This document shows positions 8,638 to 17,389 of a stretch of 64,000 nt of DNA, in pieces. The DNA lies in contig JANPEK010000119.1 in NCBI GenBank assembly GCA_031422915.1, forward strand, positions 12,688 through 76,687. The letters run 5' to 3'. The notes under the pieces are model-generated. The model was not told the origin of the DNA. It did no database searches and saw only the letters and a program-made list of their open reading frames with translations. Position numbers and translations under genes: made by a program. The first letter of the stretch is position 1, and the number at the start of each line of letters is the position of its first letter. The stretch is from JANMEX01 sp031422915. GTDB taxonomy: Bacteria; Pseudomonadota; Alphaproteobacteria; Rhizobiales; Rhizobiaceae.

Positions 8638-9833
8638 CACAACGTTCCCAGCAATATTTCAATACGCCGGTTCTCGCCTGAAAGCGGGTCGGCAATATTG
8701 CGCAGCTGACGGTCAGCGTGACCGGCTATCTCTTGAATGCGTCTATCCGGCAGACCGCCATGCAAAAGAATGAAATATGTCGCTTTGGCACGCTGGGTCG
8801 ACAGTCGCCAATTGCCATCATCTTCACCTCGAAACTGCCGCCCGTCCGTGTGTCCAAAAATATGAACGCCACCCTTGCGCGCCAGCAGCGTTTTTGAAAT
8901 TGCTTCCACTGCCAGCACCATGGCGGGCGCAGGCACAGCGGAGCCGATCTCAAACATCGGGTCTTTGACTGTATCAGAAACAGTGATCAGCACACCCGTA
9001 TCCGTCGCCTTCACGTCGATAGACGCTTCCAATTGTTTGGCGCTGTCAGTCTCGCTTTTCAGCGCGTCATAGATTGCCGCCTTGAGCTCCTTGGCCGCCA
9101 ACTCCCGCCGCTGCGTGTCGATCACTTGGTCAGCCTCGTTCGCGCCCAGGCCAATCTCGTTCTGCTCCGCGACGTCCGGCCGTTTCTCACCCGCCTCGCC
9201 GTCCCCGGAAGCCACGGCACCAGCTGAGGTCTTATCATCCTCAACAGTCTTGGCCTTGCCAACAGCCTTGCCTGTCGCAACGTCGGACGCTTCGCCTTTT
9301 CCAGACGAAGACGGCATGAACGGATCGGCAAAGTCGCCGCCTGAGTTCGTCCGGCTCTCCTTGTTGAGGACTTCCACATCGGCGCTCGAAATGATCCCGA
9401 CGCTCTTGATCGTCTCGATTGCGGCAAGCGGCGCGGCAAAAAATGCCGCTTCAAGCGCAGCATCGCCTGCCACACCCGCATCGCGCGATATATCAGCGGT
9501 CAAAGAGTTCGTGGTCGGATTGTCCTTGGAGGTTTTGGACGCCTGTCCGTCGTTGCCGCTTTCCGCCTCGGAAGTCGGACCGCCCTTTTGGTCGTTGATC
9601 CCCTTGGAGCTTCGATTGCGATCAACGAGCTTCACGGGGTTGAAGTAGCTGGCGACTGAACGTTTTGTCTCTTCGTTGGCAGCGTTGATCAGCCAAAGCA
9701 CCAGAAACAACGCCATCATGGCTGTCATGAAGTCCGCAAATGCGATCTTCCAAGCGCCGCCATGGTGCGCTTCTTCCTCTTCGTTTCCACGCTTGATGAT
9801 GATGATTTGGTGCGCTTTCCCGTCGTCGATCAT
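8637..9833 (-). CDS. motB: Flagellar motor stator protein MotB
   Basis: This 398-residue stator subunit has a short cytoplasmic segment, one transmembrane helix (KIAFADFMTAMMALFLVLWL, residues 29-48), a long low-complexity Ser/Ala/Asp-rich periplasmic linker and a C-terminal OmpA-like peptidoglycan-binding domain (FGHTDGRQF, then WRLSTQRA). D34 in the ADFMT motif corresponds to the proton-binding aspartate of the MotAB channel. The start at 9833 (MIDDGKAHQ) overlaps the previous gene's stop as ATGA; an in-frame extension to 9866 would run back into that gene and is rejected. Its partner motA is 36 kb away at 46161-47018. Confidence 0.95.
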   Translation of the reverse strand: MIDDGKAHQIIIIKRGNEEEEAHHGGAWKIAFADFMTAMMALFLVLWLINAANEETKRSVASYFNPVKLVDRNRSSKGINDQKGGPTSEAESGNDGQASKTSKDNPTTNSLTADISRDAGVAGDAALEAAFFAAPLAAIETIKSVGIISSADVEVLNKESRTNSGGDFADPFMPSSSGKGEASDVATGKAVGKAKTVEDDKTSAGAVASGDGEAGEKRPDVAEQNEIGLGANEADQVIDTQRRELAAKELKAAIYDALKSETDSAKQLEASIDVKATDTGVLITVSDTVKDPMFEIGSAVPAPAMVLAVEAISKTLLARKGGVHIFGHTDGRQFRGEDDGNWRLSTQRAKATYFILLHGGLPDRRIQEIAGHADRQLRNIADPLSGENRRIEILLGTL

Positions 9834-10531
9834 TGGGCGAAGCCCGCAGAGAGCAACTTCGCCCAATGGTCAAAGCGCGTGGAGAGCAAATGATTGTCAT
9901 ACTCGATTGTAACTTCGTCTGAATCCACAAAACCCAACTTGAATCGAAACTTGTTGTCCTCAAAAAGTGGTGACAATTTCTCCACAATCTCCTTGGAACC
10001 GCTGATCAGGAAAAACCCGTCGGAACTGCCGTCGAGCATTTCAAACATTGTTGCTCTTAGCTCAGTGACCGACAAATCCAGTACGGATTGCTCTACAAAC
10101 GGCGCAACGATGCGCACCATTTCGCTGCATATCGCTTCGGTAACAGCGGTCGACAATCCGTCGCAAATCTCCGCGATCAAATCGCGCAAGGTTGCAAGCT
10201 CGTGCGCAACAAACTGTTCATGGCGAGTGTCACAGGTAAACTGCAATGCCGCGATTTGGTTCTCGTATTTCAAGAGTGTCTCTTTGAGGGCGGCAATTTC
10301 TGCATCACGTGTGATGATGTCACCAAAACGACCCGCCGCTTCCGGCGCGGTTGAACGAGTTGCACCAGCAAGACGATATTGATCATCGCCAGGACTTGCG
10401 TCGCGCACCGACTCAACCAGTGCGAATATCTCTGCGTCCTGCGCTTTGAACAACGGCTCGAAATCGCCCGCATCTCCCGTTGTTGGTACAGTCAGTGGCA
10501 CGAAGTTTGCTGTTAACGCCACACCACGCAT
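9830..10531 (-). CDS. Putative FliH-like flagellar export protein
   Basis: This 233-residue protein sits between fliF and motB, coupled to both (TGATG with fliF, ATGA with motB). A helical, probably coiled-coil region (about residues 80-135: EIAALKETLLKYENQIAALQ and following) precedes an alpha/beta C-terminal part with the pattern VRIVAPFVEQSVLDLSVTEL and VTIEYDNHLL. This order, an N-terminal coiled coil then an ATPase-interacting domain, is that of FliH, the regulator of the FliI ATPase. No other fliH candidate is visible near fliI. The assignment is inference; it could instead be a rhizobia-specific motor protein. Start 10531 is preferred over the upstream start at 10555 because of coupling to fliF. 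Confidence 0.55.
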   Translation of the reverse strand: MRGVALTANFVPLTVPTTGDAGDFEPLFKAQDAEIFALVESVRDASPGDDQYRLAGATRSTAPEAAGRFGDIITRDAEIAALKETLLKYENQIAALQFTCDTRHEQFVAHELATLRDLIAEICDGLSTAVTEAICSEMVRIVAPFVEQSVLDLSVTELRATMFEMLDGSSDGFFLISGSKEIVEKLSPLFEDNKFRFKLGFVDSDEVTIEYDNHLLSTRFDHWAKLLSAGFAQ

Positions 10532-12108
10532 CACGCCGCTTCTTCCGCAAGCCACTTTTGTATAACTTGCGCCGCGCGCTGCGGATCCGCAGCAGTGATT
10601 TCCCGCAACCGCTTGGTCGCCGCATCGTCCGGCCTTGCAAGAGAGTCAAAAGTCACTTGCTTTGGCTCCTGCATTGTCCCGGTGGGCAATTGGTCAATCG
10701 CAAATCCGTCCCCGGTCTCGCTTTGGCTCAAAGTCTTCAGCGCCGGCCTGATGCCCAGAAGCAAGACAAGCAATGTCACAACGACAAAGGCACCGGCGTT
10801 GATCGCAGTCCCGGCATATCTGGAAAGCGAATCGTAAATGCTGACATCAATGATCGGCTCAAGCGCCTCATCCACAAAATCGAGCGCCGAAATGTTGAGC
10901 TTGTCGCCTCTGACCGTGTCAACACCCGCCGCCGAGATGACCACTTTCCGGATTTCTGTCAGTCGCGCGTCAATCTCCGGCTGCTTCGCCTTTGGCCCGA
11001 GCAGTTTGGCAATTTTTGCCCTGTTCAAGACCACGGATATCGCAAGCCGTTCAATCCTGTAGCCGCTGCGCTCGGTGGCGACCTGCTTGGAGCTGATCTC
11101 ATAATTTGTCGTCTCCTCCCGCTTCTGGCTTTTTTCGTCAGTGACGGGACCGGATGACTTGGCAGTCTGCGCTTGCGGCAGGTTTTGCTCTACCGAGACA
11201 TTTTGCGATTCAGACTTCTGCGTCGAGGAATCCTCCGCCCGTACCACCTGCACCGATCGCTCCACGCGCGTCGCAGGATCAAAGGTCGTCTCTTGTACGG
11301 TCCGGCGGTCCGTGTCGATCTGCGCCTGCACGCTGACACGATAATTGAACGCGCCAAGCTGGGGACCAAGCGCGATGCCGATTTTCCGTTCGATATCGGC
11401 CTCGATATTCCTCTGCGTATCAAGCGCGCCTGACAAAGCATTGGAAAACTGGTCCTGGCCTGACGCCAACAGGTTCCCTTCCGAATCCATCATCGTCACA
11501 TCATCGCTCGAAAGCCCGGGTACGGCTGCTGCCACGAGATGGCGGATGGCGTTGGCCTTGTCCGCAATCTGGTTCTTGTCCGCTTTGATCAAAATGGAGG
11601 CGGTTGGCTTCTTCTCGCGGTCGCGAAATACCGTCCGGTCGGGCATTACGATATGCACGCGCGCCGCCTTGACGCCATCAACAGCCTGGATTGACCGGGC
11701 AATCTCCCCTTCCAGGGCACGGACGCGCGTCACCTCCTGCATGAAGGACGTCAGGCCCAAGGAACCCAGATTGTCGAACAACTCGTATCCGGCACCGGAA
11801 CTTGCAGGCAGTCCTTTTTCCGCCAAGATCATGCGCGCCCGGCTTGCCTGACCGGCTGCGATCAGCACGCTTGTTCCGGTGTTATCAACGTCGAAGGCAA
11901 AGCCGGATTCAGCCAGCGCGATCCCGACGCGGTTAACATCATCACGGTCAAGGCCGACGTAGAGCGTCTCAAACGCGGGCTTGTTCAAATAAACTGCGGA
12001 CAAGCCTATAACTGTCGTCAACGTTATGAGAATGGCAGCCAACGTCATCAGTCGCCGCGCGCCGAGAGCCGTGAGGCTTCGCAAAAACATATCTAGCTGT
12101 TGGCGCAA
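10531..12108 (-). CDS. fliF: Flagellar MS-ring protein FliF
   Basis: This 525-residue protein builds the MS ring in the inner membrane, the platform for the switch complex and export gate. It has TM1 near residues 20-42 and ring-building motifs (YVGLDRDDVNRVGIALAESG, VTRVRALEGEIARSIQAVDG, VHIVMP). A central periplasmic region follows (KKPTASILIK... GLSSDDVTMMD), then TM2 near 430-455 and a C-terminal FliG-binding tail (DPQRAAQVIQKWL). No upstream ATG exists in frame, so the start is a TTG at 12108, or else the ATG at 12090 with a weaker context. It is the first gene of the fliF to motD operon; the 111-base gap before it (12109-12219) should hold the promoter, but I see no clear consensus. Confidence 0.95.
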   Translation of the reverse strand: MRQQLDMFLRSLTALGARRLMTLAAILITLTTVIGLSAVYLNKPAFETLYVGLDRDDVNRVGIALAESGFAFDVDNTGTSVLIAAGQASRARMILAEKGLPASSGAGYELFDNLGSLGLTSFMQEVTRVRALEGEIARSIQAVDGVKAARVHIVMPDRTVFRDREKKPTASILIKADKNQIADKANAIRHLVAAAVPGLSSDDVTMMDSEGNLLASGQDQFSNALSGALDTQRNIEADIERKIGIALGPQLGAFNYRVSVQAQIDTDRRTVQETTFDPATRVERSVQVVRAEDSSTQKSESQNVSVEQNLPQAQTAKSSGPVTDEKSQKREETTNYEISSKQVATERSGYRIERLAISVVLNRAKIAKLLGPKAKQPEIDARLTEIRKVVISAAGVDTVRGDKLNISALDFVDEALEPIIDVSIYDSLSRYAGTAINAGAFVVVTLLVLLLGIRPALKTLSQSETGDGFAIDQLPTGTMQEPKQVTFDSLARPDDAATKRLREITAADPQRAAQVIQKWLAEEAA

Positions 12109-12219
12109 TTTGGAATTCCATTTCCGGATGGAACCAAACTACGGATCGAAACTTGCGCCAAAATTGCGCGCAGCGCTCGGTTTACCGGGGCATTACGACC
12201 CAGCCGATGTCATAATGGT

Positions 12220-12684
12220 CTATGCCGCGTGGCTCGTGGGCTGCGACGTCAGGAACGCATAAATCGCCGTGGCATCTTTGGTGCCACGCAACTTGGCCAC
12301 CATGTCCGGCTCGCGCAAGATACGGGCAATGCGCGACAGCGCTTTCAGATGATCAGCCCCTGCTGTCTCTGGCGCAAGCAACAAAAACACGAGATCAACC
12401 GGCTCATCGTCGAGAGCCTCAAAATCAACTGCCGCATCAAGACGCGCAAACACACCCGTGATCGACTTGATGTTTTTCAGCTTGCCGTGGGGAATGGCAA
12501 TACCGCTGCCAACACCGGTCGACCCAAGCTTCTCGCGCTGCACAATCGTATCAAATATATCGCGCTCGCCTATCCCGGTAATTTCCGATGCCTTCTCTGA
12601 CAGAAGCTGCATAAGCTGCTTTTTCGAACTCGCCTTAAGAGCAGGCAGGATCGCTTTTTGCGTTACAAGATCACTGAGATCCAT
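12220..12684 (-). CDS. ptsN: Nitrogen-PTS regulatory protein EIIA-Ntr (PtsN)
   Basis: This 154-residue EIIA domain of the fructose/mannitol type accepts phosphate on a histidine from NPr and acts in regulation (nitrogen, potassium, RpoN-linked functions) rather than sugar import. The active-site motif GIAIPHGKL contains H66, and VDLVFLLLAPE is the conserved core strand. The ATG at 12684 is preferred over a GTG one codon upstream. Gene order rpoN-hpf-ptsN, all on the minus strand with a 41-base gap to hpf, is the classical arrangement and strongly supports the call. Confidence 0.95.
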   Translation of the reverse strand: MDLSDLVTQKAILPALKASSKKQLMQLLSEKASEITGIGERDIFDTIVQREKLGSTGVGSGIAIPHGKLKNIKSITGVFARLDAAVDFEALDDEPVDLVFLLLAPETAGADHLKALSRIARILREPDMVAKLRGTKDATAIYAFLTSQPTSHAA

Positions 12685-12725
12685 CACATCAAAACCTAAT
12701 TGGGCTGGGTCCGGTGGACGTTGCC

Positions 12726-13304
12726 TCAGTTGCTGGCGGCGACGGCTGACGAATCAATCCAGCCGATGTTGCCGTCGTTGCGGCGGTAAACAATGTTCAC
12801 ATGCTTGTTCGAAGAGTTTCGGAAAACAAACACCGGCGAATCTTTCAAGTCCAATTCCATTGCCGCATTGGCGACAGACATGGTCTTGAGCGTCACGGTT
12901 GATTCAGCGACAATTGCCGGCGCATAGTCAGCCGCCACTTCAATGTCGTCATCGTCCGAAACGCTCTCCATCACGGTGTAGCTGATATCAGTCGTGATCA
13001 CGGGTTCGACATGGCGATCCTTCAGCTTGCGCTTGTAACGGCGCAAACGCTTCTCAATCCGGTCAAAAGCCTTCTCAAATGCAATCTGCGGGTCTTGAGC
13101 CTCACCTTCAGCTTGCAGCAAAACACCGGAATCCAAATGCAGGTTACAATCTGCCGCGTATCGGGACCCGGACTTTTCCACAACAACATGACCTGAAAAA
13201 CCGCCGTCAAAATATTTGTCAATGGCGTCGCCGATACGGCTGGAAATCTGGCTGCGGAAGCTGTCACCCAGTTCCATGTGCTTTCCCGATATGCGGAGGC
13301 TCAT
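12726..13304 (-). CDS. hpf: Long-form ribosome hibernation promoting factor HPF
   Basis: This 192-residue protein has the ribosome-binding HPF/YfiA domain at residues 1-105 (MSLRISGKHMELGDSFRSQI, ending EKRLRRYKRKLKDRH). A linker and a C-terminal dimerisation domain follow (about 135-190: SPVFVFRNSSNKHVNIVYRR, GNIGWID). Long HPF joins two 70S ribosomes into inactive 100S dimers in stationary phase. The ATG follows AGAGGATAAACACC. It lies between rpoN and ptsN, with 231 bases upstream that probably contain its own promoter. Confidence 0.95.
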   Translation of the reverse strand: MSLRISGKHMELGDSFRSQISSRIGDAIDKYFDGGFSGHVVVEKSGSRYAADCNLHLDSGVLLQAEGEAQDPQIAFEKAFDRIEKRLRRYKRKLKDRHVEPVITTDISYTVMESVSDDDDIEVAADYAPAIVAESTVTLKTMSVANAAMELDLKDSPVFVFRNSSNKHVNIVYRRNDGNIGWIDSSAVAASN

Positions 13305-13348
13305 GGTGTTTATCCTCTGTGTTGCGAATCTGCCGGAATGGCGTGTTC

Positions 13349-13376
13349 AGTTTATATTGGTATGCGCTCGGCGCAA
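13349..13376 (-). promoter_or_regulatory. Possible sigma-70-type promoter for hpf
   Basis: On the minus strand TTGCGC (13376-13371) and TAAACT (13354-13349) are separated by 16 bases, with TATAAA overlapping the -10. The element ends 44 bases before the hpf ATG. It is a weak match found by eye. The remaining bases of the 13305-13535 gap show nothing else clear. Confidence 0.3.
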
Positions 13377-13535
13377 TTCCAATCCGCATCCCGGCAGGGA
13401 TACGGCATTCACATTATGGCTGCCTATTTGTTTGTCCAGCCGATGGCGTTGCGCCTCTGCCGAACGGTCGGCGGGCGTATAGGCGCGGCAGTCCTCAAAG
13501 TCAAATGAAGGTTAAGAACTGTGGAAAACACGGCG

Positions 13536-15074
13536 TCAGCTATATGCGCCCGCGATCGCCCGCTTCTCGCGGCGCCTTTGCACGGATGAAGAAATATTCA
13601 TGGATTCCCGATACTTGGCAACCGTGCGCCGGGCAATCTCAATACCCTTCCCGGTCAGCGCATCAACAATTTGATCATCGGACAGCACCCCCTTGGCGGA
13701 TTCCCCTTCAATCATGTGACGGATCGTATGCCGCACGGCTTCAGCAGAATGGAGGTCGCCGCCCTCCGAATTTGCTATTGCGGCGCTGAAGAAGAAGCGC
13801 AGTTCAAACACACCGCGCGGCGTCTCAATGAACTTGTTGGCAGTGACCCGGCTCACAGTTGATTCATGCATCTTGATTGCGTCGGCAATGGTCTTCAAAT
13901 TCAACGGTCTGAGGCGCGAAACTCCATGGATCAGAAATGCGTCCTGCTGCTTGACGATTTCTTGCGCCACTTTCAAAATTGTCCGCGCGCGCTGGTCGAG
14001 ACTGCGTGTAAGCCAGTTGGCAGTTTGCAGACATTCGGAGAGAAATTGCTTGTCCGCCGCATTTTTCGCGCTGCGGGATACCTTTACGTAATAGGATTGA
14101 TTGACCAATACGCGGGGCAAGGCTGCCGGATTGAGCTCGATCAGCCAAGTCCCGCCTGCCGCAGCCCGCACCGAAACATCCGGAACAATTGTCTCCATCG
14201 CTCCACCGGCAAAAGCGGTGCCGGGCTTGGGGTCAAGCGCACGGATTTCCGACAACATGTCCAGAATATCCGCATCATCCACGCCGCAAATGCGCTTCAA
14301 CTGCGCAAAGTCGCGCTTGGCCAACAGTTCGAGGTTGGCGATCAATGCCTGCATGGCCGGGTCCAACCGGTCTTTCAGAACGAGCTGAATTGAAAGACAT
14401 TCGGCAAGTGAGCGGGCGAACAGCCCGGGAGGGTCAAACTCCTGCAGCTTTTTCAGAACTTTCTCGCCGGTTTCCGCAGAAAGACCGAGCTTTTGCGCCG
14501 CCTCATCCACATCGACACGCAAATAGCCGCTCTCGTCCAAGCCGTCTGCGAGTTCACTCGCCAAGGCACGTTCGCTTATGTCCGCAAATCCAAACGCAAT
14601 CTGTTCTGCCACATGACCACGCAGCGTGACCGGCATGGCCAGCACATCTTCAAAGTCGAAGCTGTCGCCATCACCGCCGCCCTGTCCGCCGGTTGCCACG
14701 GACTTCCATTGGGACGCAAGGTCCGGGTTGAGCTCCAGACCAGCGCCGGTGTCGTCGGGAAATAAATTGTCCACCGGCGCATCAAATGTCTCGGCAAGCT
14801 CCGCCGCCGATGAAATATCCTGCCGCACCCAGTCGTCAGCGTCGCGGTCACCTTGCCAGTCCTCGCCGCCGGAGACATGCGGGCTATCAAGGATAGGCAG
14901 CGTGTCGCTGCTTTCGGGAGCCTGTTCGAGGAGAGGATTGCGCTCCATCTCTTCTTCAACAAACCGCTGCAATTCAACATGCGTCAACTGTAGCAGTCGT
15001 ATCGACTGCATAAGCTGCGGCGTCATCACGAGCGATTGTGATTGCCGAAGTGCAAGTTTCGCCGCAAGCGCCAT
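13536..15074 (-). CDS. rpoN: RNA polymerase sigma-54 factor RpoN
   Basis: This 512-residue sigma-54 directs transcription of enhancer-dependent promoters, including nitrogen metabolism genes. Region I is the Gln/Leu-rich N-terminus (residues 1-50: QSLVMTPQLMQSIRLLQLTH), followed by an acidic region II (about 50-120). The core-binding domain and helix-turn-helix region come next. The RpoN box near the C-terminus reads ARRTVAKYRE, the DNA-binding signature for the -24 element. The length is normal for the family. It lies downstream of lptB and upstream of hpf and ptsN on the same strand, an arrangement conserved in proteobacteria. Confidence 0.97.
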   Translation of the reverse strand: MALAAKLALRQSQSLVMTPQLMQSIRLLQLTHVELQRFVEEEMERNPLLEQAPESSDTLPILDSPHVSGGEDWQGDRDADDWVRQDISSAAELAETFDAPVDNLFPDDTGAGLELNPDLASQWKSVATGGQGGGDGDSFDFEDVLAMPVTLRGHVAEQIAFGFADISERALASELADGLDESGYLRVDVDEAAQKLGLSAETGEKVLKKLQEFDPPGLFARSLAECLSIQLVLKDRLDPAMQALIANLELLAKRDFAQLKRICGVDDADILDMLSEIRALDPKPGTAFAGGAMETIVPDVSVRAAAGGTWLIELNPAALPRVLVNQSYYVKVSRSAKNAADKQFLSECLQTANWLTRSLDQRARTILKVAQEIVKQQDAFLIHGVSRLRPLNLKTIADAIKMHESTVSRVTANKFIETPRGVFELRFFFSAAIANSEGGDLHSAEAVRHTIRHMIEGESAKGVLSDDQIVDALTGKGIEIARRTVAKYRESMNISSSVQRRREKRAIAGAYS

Positions 15075-15183
15075 TGGCCGATCCCGTTATTCCCGCGACG
15101 AATGAAACTGGCATGGCAATTGCAAGTCAAGCCGAATCCGGCCTTTATGCCCAAAACTGGCACGAAACCTGCATTCAAGGTAA

Positions 15184-15966
15184 TCAGAGGGTGAATTGCT
15201 CGCCGAGATAAAGCCGTCGCACATCCGGATTGGCGACAATCTCTTTCGGCGTCCCATGGGTCAGCAACTGGCCCTCATGGATGATATACGCACGGTCCAC
15301 CAGCCCAAGCGTCTCGCGCACATTGTGATCGGTGATCAACACGCCAATGCCACGGCTGGTCAGGTGCCGCACGAGATTCTGGATGTCCGAGACCGAGATC
15401 GGGTCAACCCCGGCAAATGGTTCGTCCAACAGCATGAAATTCGGCCGTGAAGCCAACGCCCGCGCAATCTCGAGCCGCCGCCGCTCACCGCCGGACAGCG
15501 CGATGGACGGCGCCTTGCGCAAATGGCTGATGTGAAATTCGCTTAGCAGCGTCTCAAGATCGTCATCGCGCTGCTTCTTGTCCTTCTCGACCACTTCAAG
15601 CACGGCGCGGATATTGTCCTCCACCGAAAGCCCGCGAAAGATCGAGGCCTCCTGCGGCAGGTAGCCGATCCCAAGCCGCGCACGGCGATACATCGGCATC
15701 TGCGTCACATCATGACCGTCAATTTCAATGGTGCCGGTGTCAACCGGAACCAGACCTGTAACCATGTAAAAACATGTCGTCTTGCCCGCACCATTGGGCC
15801 CAAGCAACCCGACAGCCTCGCCGGCCCGCAAGCCAAGCGAAACGCTGTTGACCACCTGTCGGCCCTTGTAGCTTTTGGAAAGCCCCCGCGCGATCAACGT
15901 GCCTTCATACTTCTTTGACGGCGTTGGTGGTGCAACGCTTGTGTCAGAAGCCTGATTTTTGAACAT
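15184..15966 (-). CDS. lptB: Lipopolysaccharide export ABC ATPase LptB
   Basis: This 260-residue ABC ATPase powers extraction of LPS from the inner membrane with LptF/LptG. Walker A is GPNGAGKTT, the Q-loop region is GYLPQEASIFRGLSVEDNI, the signature is LSGGERRRLEIARAL and Walker B is FMLLDEPFAGVDP; the switch histidine is in LITDHNVRETL. These are characteristic of LptB. The start at 15966 (MFKNQ) is the first ATG; a GTG two codons earlier is possible. A short Ser/Pro-rich N-terminal extension precedes the ABC domain, as in other Rhizobiales. It follows lptC and lptA as part of one operon leading into rpoN. Confidence 0.96.
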   Translation of the reverse strand: MFKNQASDTSVAPPTPSKKYEGTLIARGLSKSYKGRQVVNSVSLGLRAGEAVGLLGPNGAGKTTCFYMVTGLVPVDTGTIEIDGHDVTQMPMYRRARLGIGYLPQEASIFRGLSVEDNIRAVLEVVEKDKKQRDDDLETLLSEFHISHLRKAPSIALSGGERRRLEIARALASRPNFMLLDEPFAGVDPISVSDIQNLVRHLTSRGIGVLITDHNVRETLGLVDRAYIIHEGQLLTHGTPKEIVANPDVRRLYLGEQFTL

Positions 15967-15983
15967 CCCCACGGGGCGGGACG

Positions 15984-16529
15984 CTACTTGTTGCTTTTCG
16001 GGTCAAGAACGATTGAGACGCGACCACCGCTACTTCCGCTCTTGCAGCTTTCAAACTTGGCCTTGCCGGACTTCATGAACACCGTGAGCTTGCACCCCGT
16101 TGCAACGTTCTTGCCCTCAGACAAAACCACCTTGTTGCCAGTCAGCACAAGAACCTGGCTTGCCATGTCAAACGTGCCTGCATCGCCAGTGGCAACCTGC
16201 GTCTCCGACTTCACATAAACGGTGCCGGAAACTTCCAGATGGTCAATCGCCGCCGAACCGGTCGTCGCCGATCCGCCGTTCTTCACATAGTACACAATCA
16301 GCTTGCCGGCCTTCAGCAGTGTCTTGTCCTGCACGACGCTCACATTGCCGGTAAACTCGGCAACACTGTCGGCCTCGCGCACGTCAAGCCGGTCGCTCTC
16401 GATCTGGATCGGCAGATCATTGGACAGCTTCATCCCGGTCAGCCGTTCAGACGCGGCTTGCGCCATCGCAACGCCCGGCGCAGAGGCCAGCAGCAAGGCG
16501 AGTCCAATCCCTAAGATACTCTTCGTCAT
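15984..16529 (-). CDS. lptA: Lipopolysaccharide transport periplasmic protein LptA
   Basis: This 181-residue periplasmic protein has a signal peptide (MTKSILGIGLALLLASAPGVAMA) followed by an OstA/LptA beta-jellyroll domain. Typical motifs are PIQIESDRLDVREADSVAEF and GNVSVVQDKTLLKAGKLIVY, with a repeated hydrophobic/hydrophilic strand pattern to the end. LptA bridges the periplasm between LptC and LptD to carry LPS. The ATG at 16529 begins the signal peptide and lies 7 bases after the lptC stop; the longer reading frame to 16568 overlaps lptC and lacks a signal-like start. Confidence 0.92.
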   Translation of the reverse strand: MTKSILGIGLALLLASAPGVAMAQAASERLTGMKLSNDLPIQIESDRLDVREADSVAEFTGNVSVVQDKTLLKAGKLIVYYVKNGGSATTGSAAIDHLEVSGTVYVKSETQVATGDAGTFDMASQVLVLTGNKVVLSEGKNVATGCKLTVFMKSGKAKFESCKSGSSGGRVSIVLDPKSNK

Positions 16530-16536
16530 GCCGGTC

Positions 16537-17241
16537 TCACTCTGCCTGTTGCGATGCTTGCCCGCCACTGGCGGTTTTCATCTTCTTCGGGTCTATCACC
16601 AGCCGCACGCGTTTTTCAAACACCAAAAGCTTGCCGCCGTCACTCACCTGCATTGAGTCCGCAGTGATGTGCGCCCCGTTCGTGGTGATATCGACAGGCT
16701 CGGTCGTGCTCAAGCCGTTTTTGCCGATATCAACCCGCGCCGAAGTCAGTTTTGCCACCATTCCGTCGCTGGTGGTCAATTCAATGCCTTTGCCAAGATC
16801 AAGCAAGCTGTTGCCATTGTCAAAGAACCCGCTGCCAGCCTTGAGCTGCGCCATTGTGTCGATCCCGAATGGCAGTTCGGCGGAAATAGTCTCAAGTTCC
16901 ACCAGACCGTTCTTTTTGACTTCCTGAAACGCGCGCTCTGCCTGCATTTTGTAGGGCCGCTTGTCGCCAGTCATCCCGTCAAGCTTCGGATTGGCCATCA
17001 CGATACGCCCGTCTGATAGGCTCACACCGTCCGACGACACAGCCACCGGCAACTCATTTCGGAAAAAAGTAGCGCCGCCAAACAGTCCGGCACTCATCAG
17101 CGCAATGCCCGGAATGGCAAATTTCAGGATGCGCACCCGCCGCGAGTGCCTGCCGGCAGACGCAAATACGTCCTCGCCGCGCCTGTTTGCCGCGGCGTGA
17201 AAATTTTCAATGGTCGGGTGTGAGGTTTCCGCCTGCGCCAT
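16537..17241 (-). CDS. lptC: LPS export inner-membrane protein LptC
   Basis: This 234-residue bitopic protein has a cytoplasmic N-terminus, one transmembrane helix (RILKFAIPGIALMSAGLFGG, about residues 37-56) and a periplasmic LptC-type jellyroll (VSLSDGRIVMANPKLDGM ... VDITTNGAHITADSMQV). LptC receives LPS from the LptBFG complex and hands it to LptA. The start MAQAETSH at 17241 is chosen; the in-frame extension to 17319 lacks family character. It is the first gene of the lptC-lptA-lptB run and is divergent from sppA, with 148 bases between. Confidence 0.9.
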   Translation of the reverse strand: MAQAETSHPTIENFHAAANRRGEDVFASAGRHSRRVRILKFAIPGIALMSAGLFGGATFFRNELPVAVSSDGVSLSDGRIVMANPKLDGMTGDKRPYKMQAERAFQEVKKNGLVELETISAELPFGIDTMAQLKAGSGFFDNGNSLLDLGKGIELTTSDGMVAKLTSARVDIGKNGLSTTEPVDITTNGAHITADSMQVSDGGKLLVFEKRVRLVIDPKKMKTASGGQASQQAE

Positions 17242-17389
17242 CTGTGAATGCGATCTCTCGTTCTTGACCCAAAACACAGGAGCAGGGTTGCCAATGCATT
17301 GCAACCCGGCCACCAACACTCGGCGCGCTTGTCAGAGCACGCCTCTCATGGTCTATACACCCGTCTTTGCGGCAATTTGAGGATTGTAA

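Noticed and set aside
17242..17389. Possible small gene between lptC and sppA
   Set aside because: The 148-base gap is read as upstream DNA for both divergent genes; frames there lack ribosome sites and are shorter than 50 codons.
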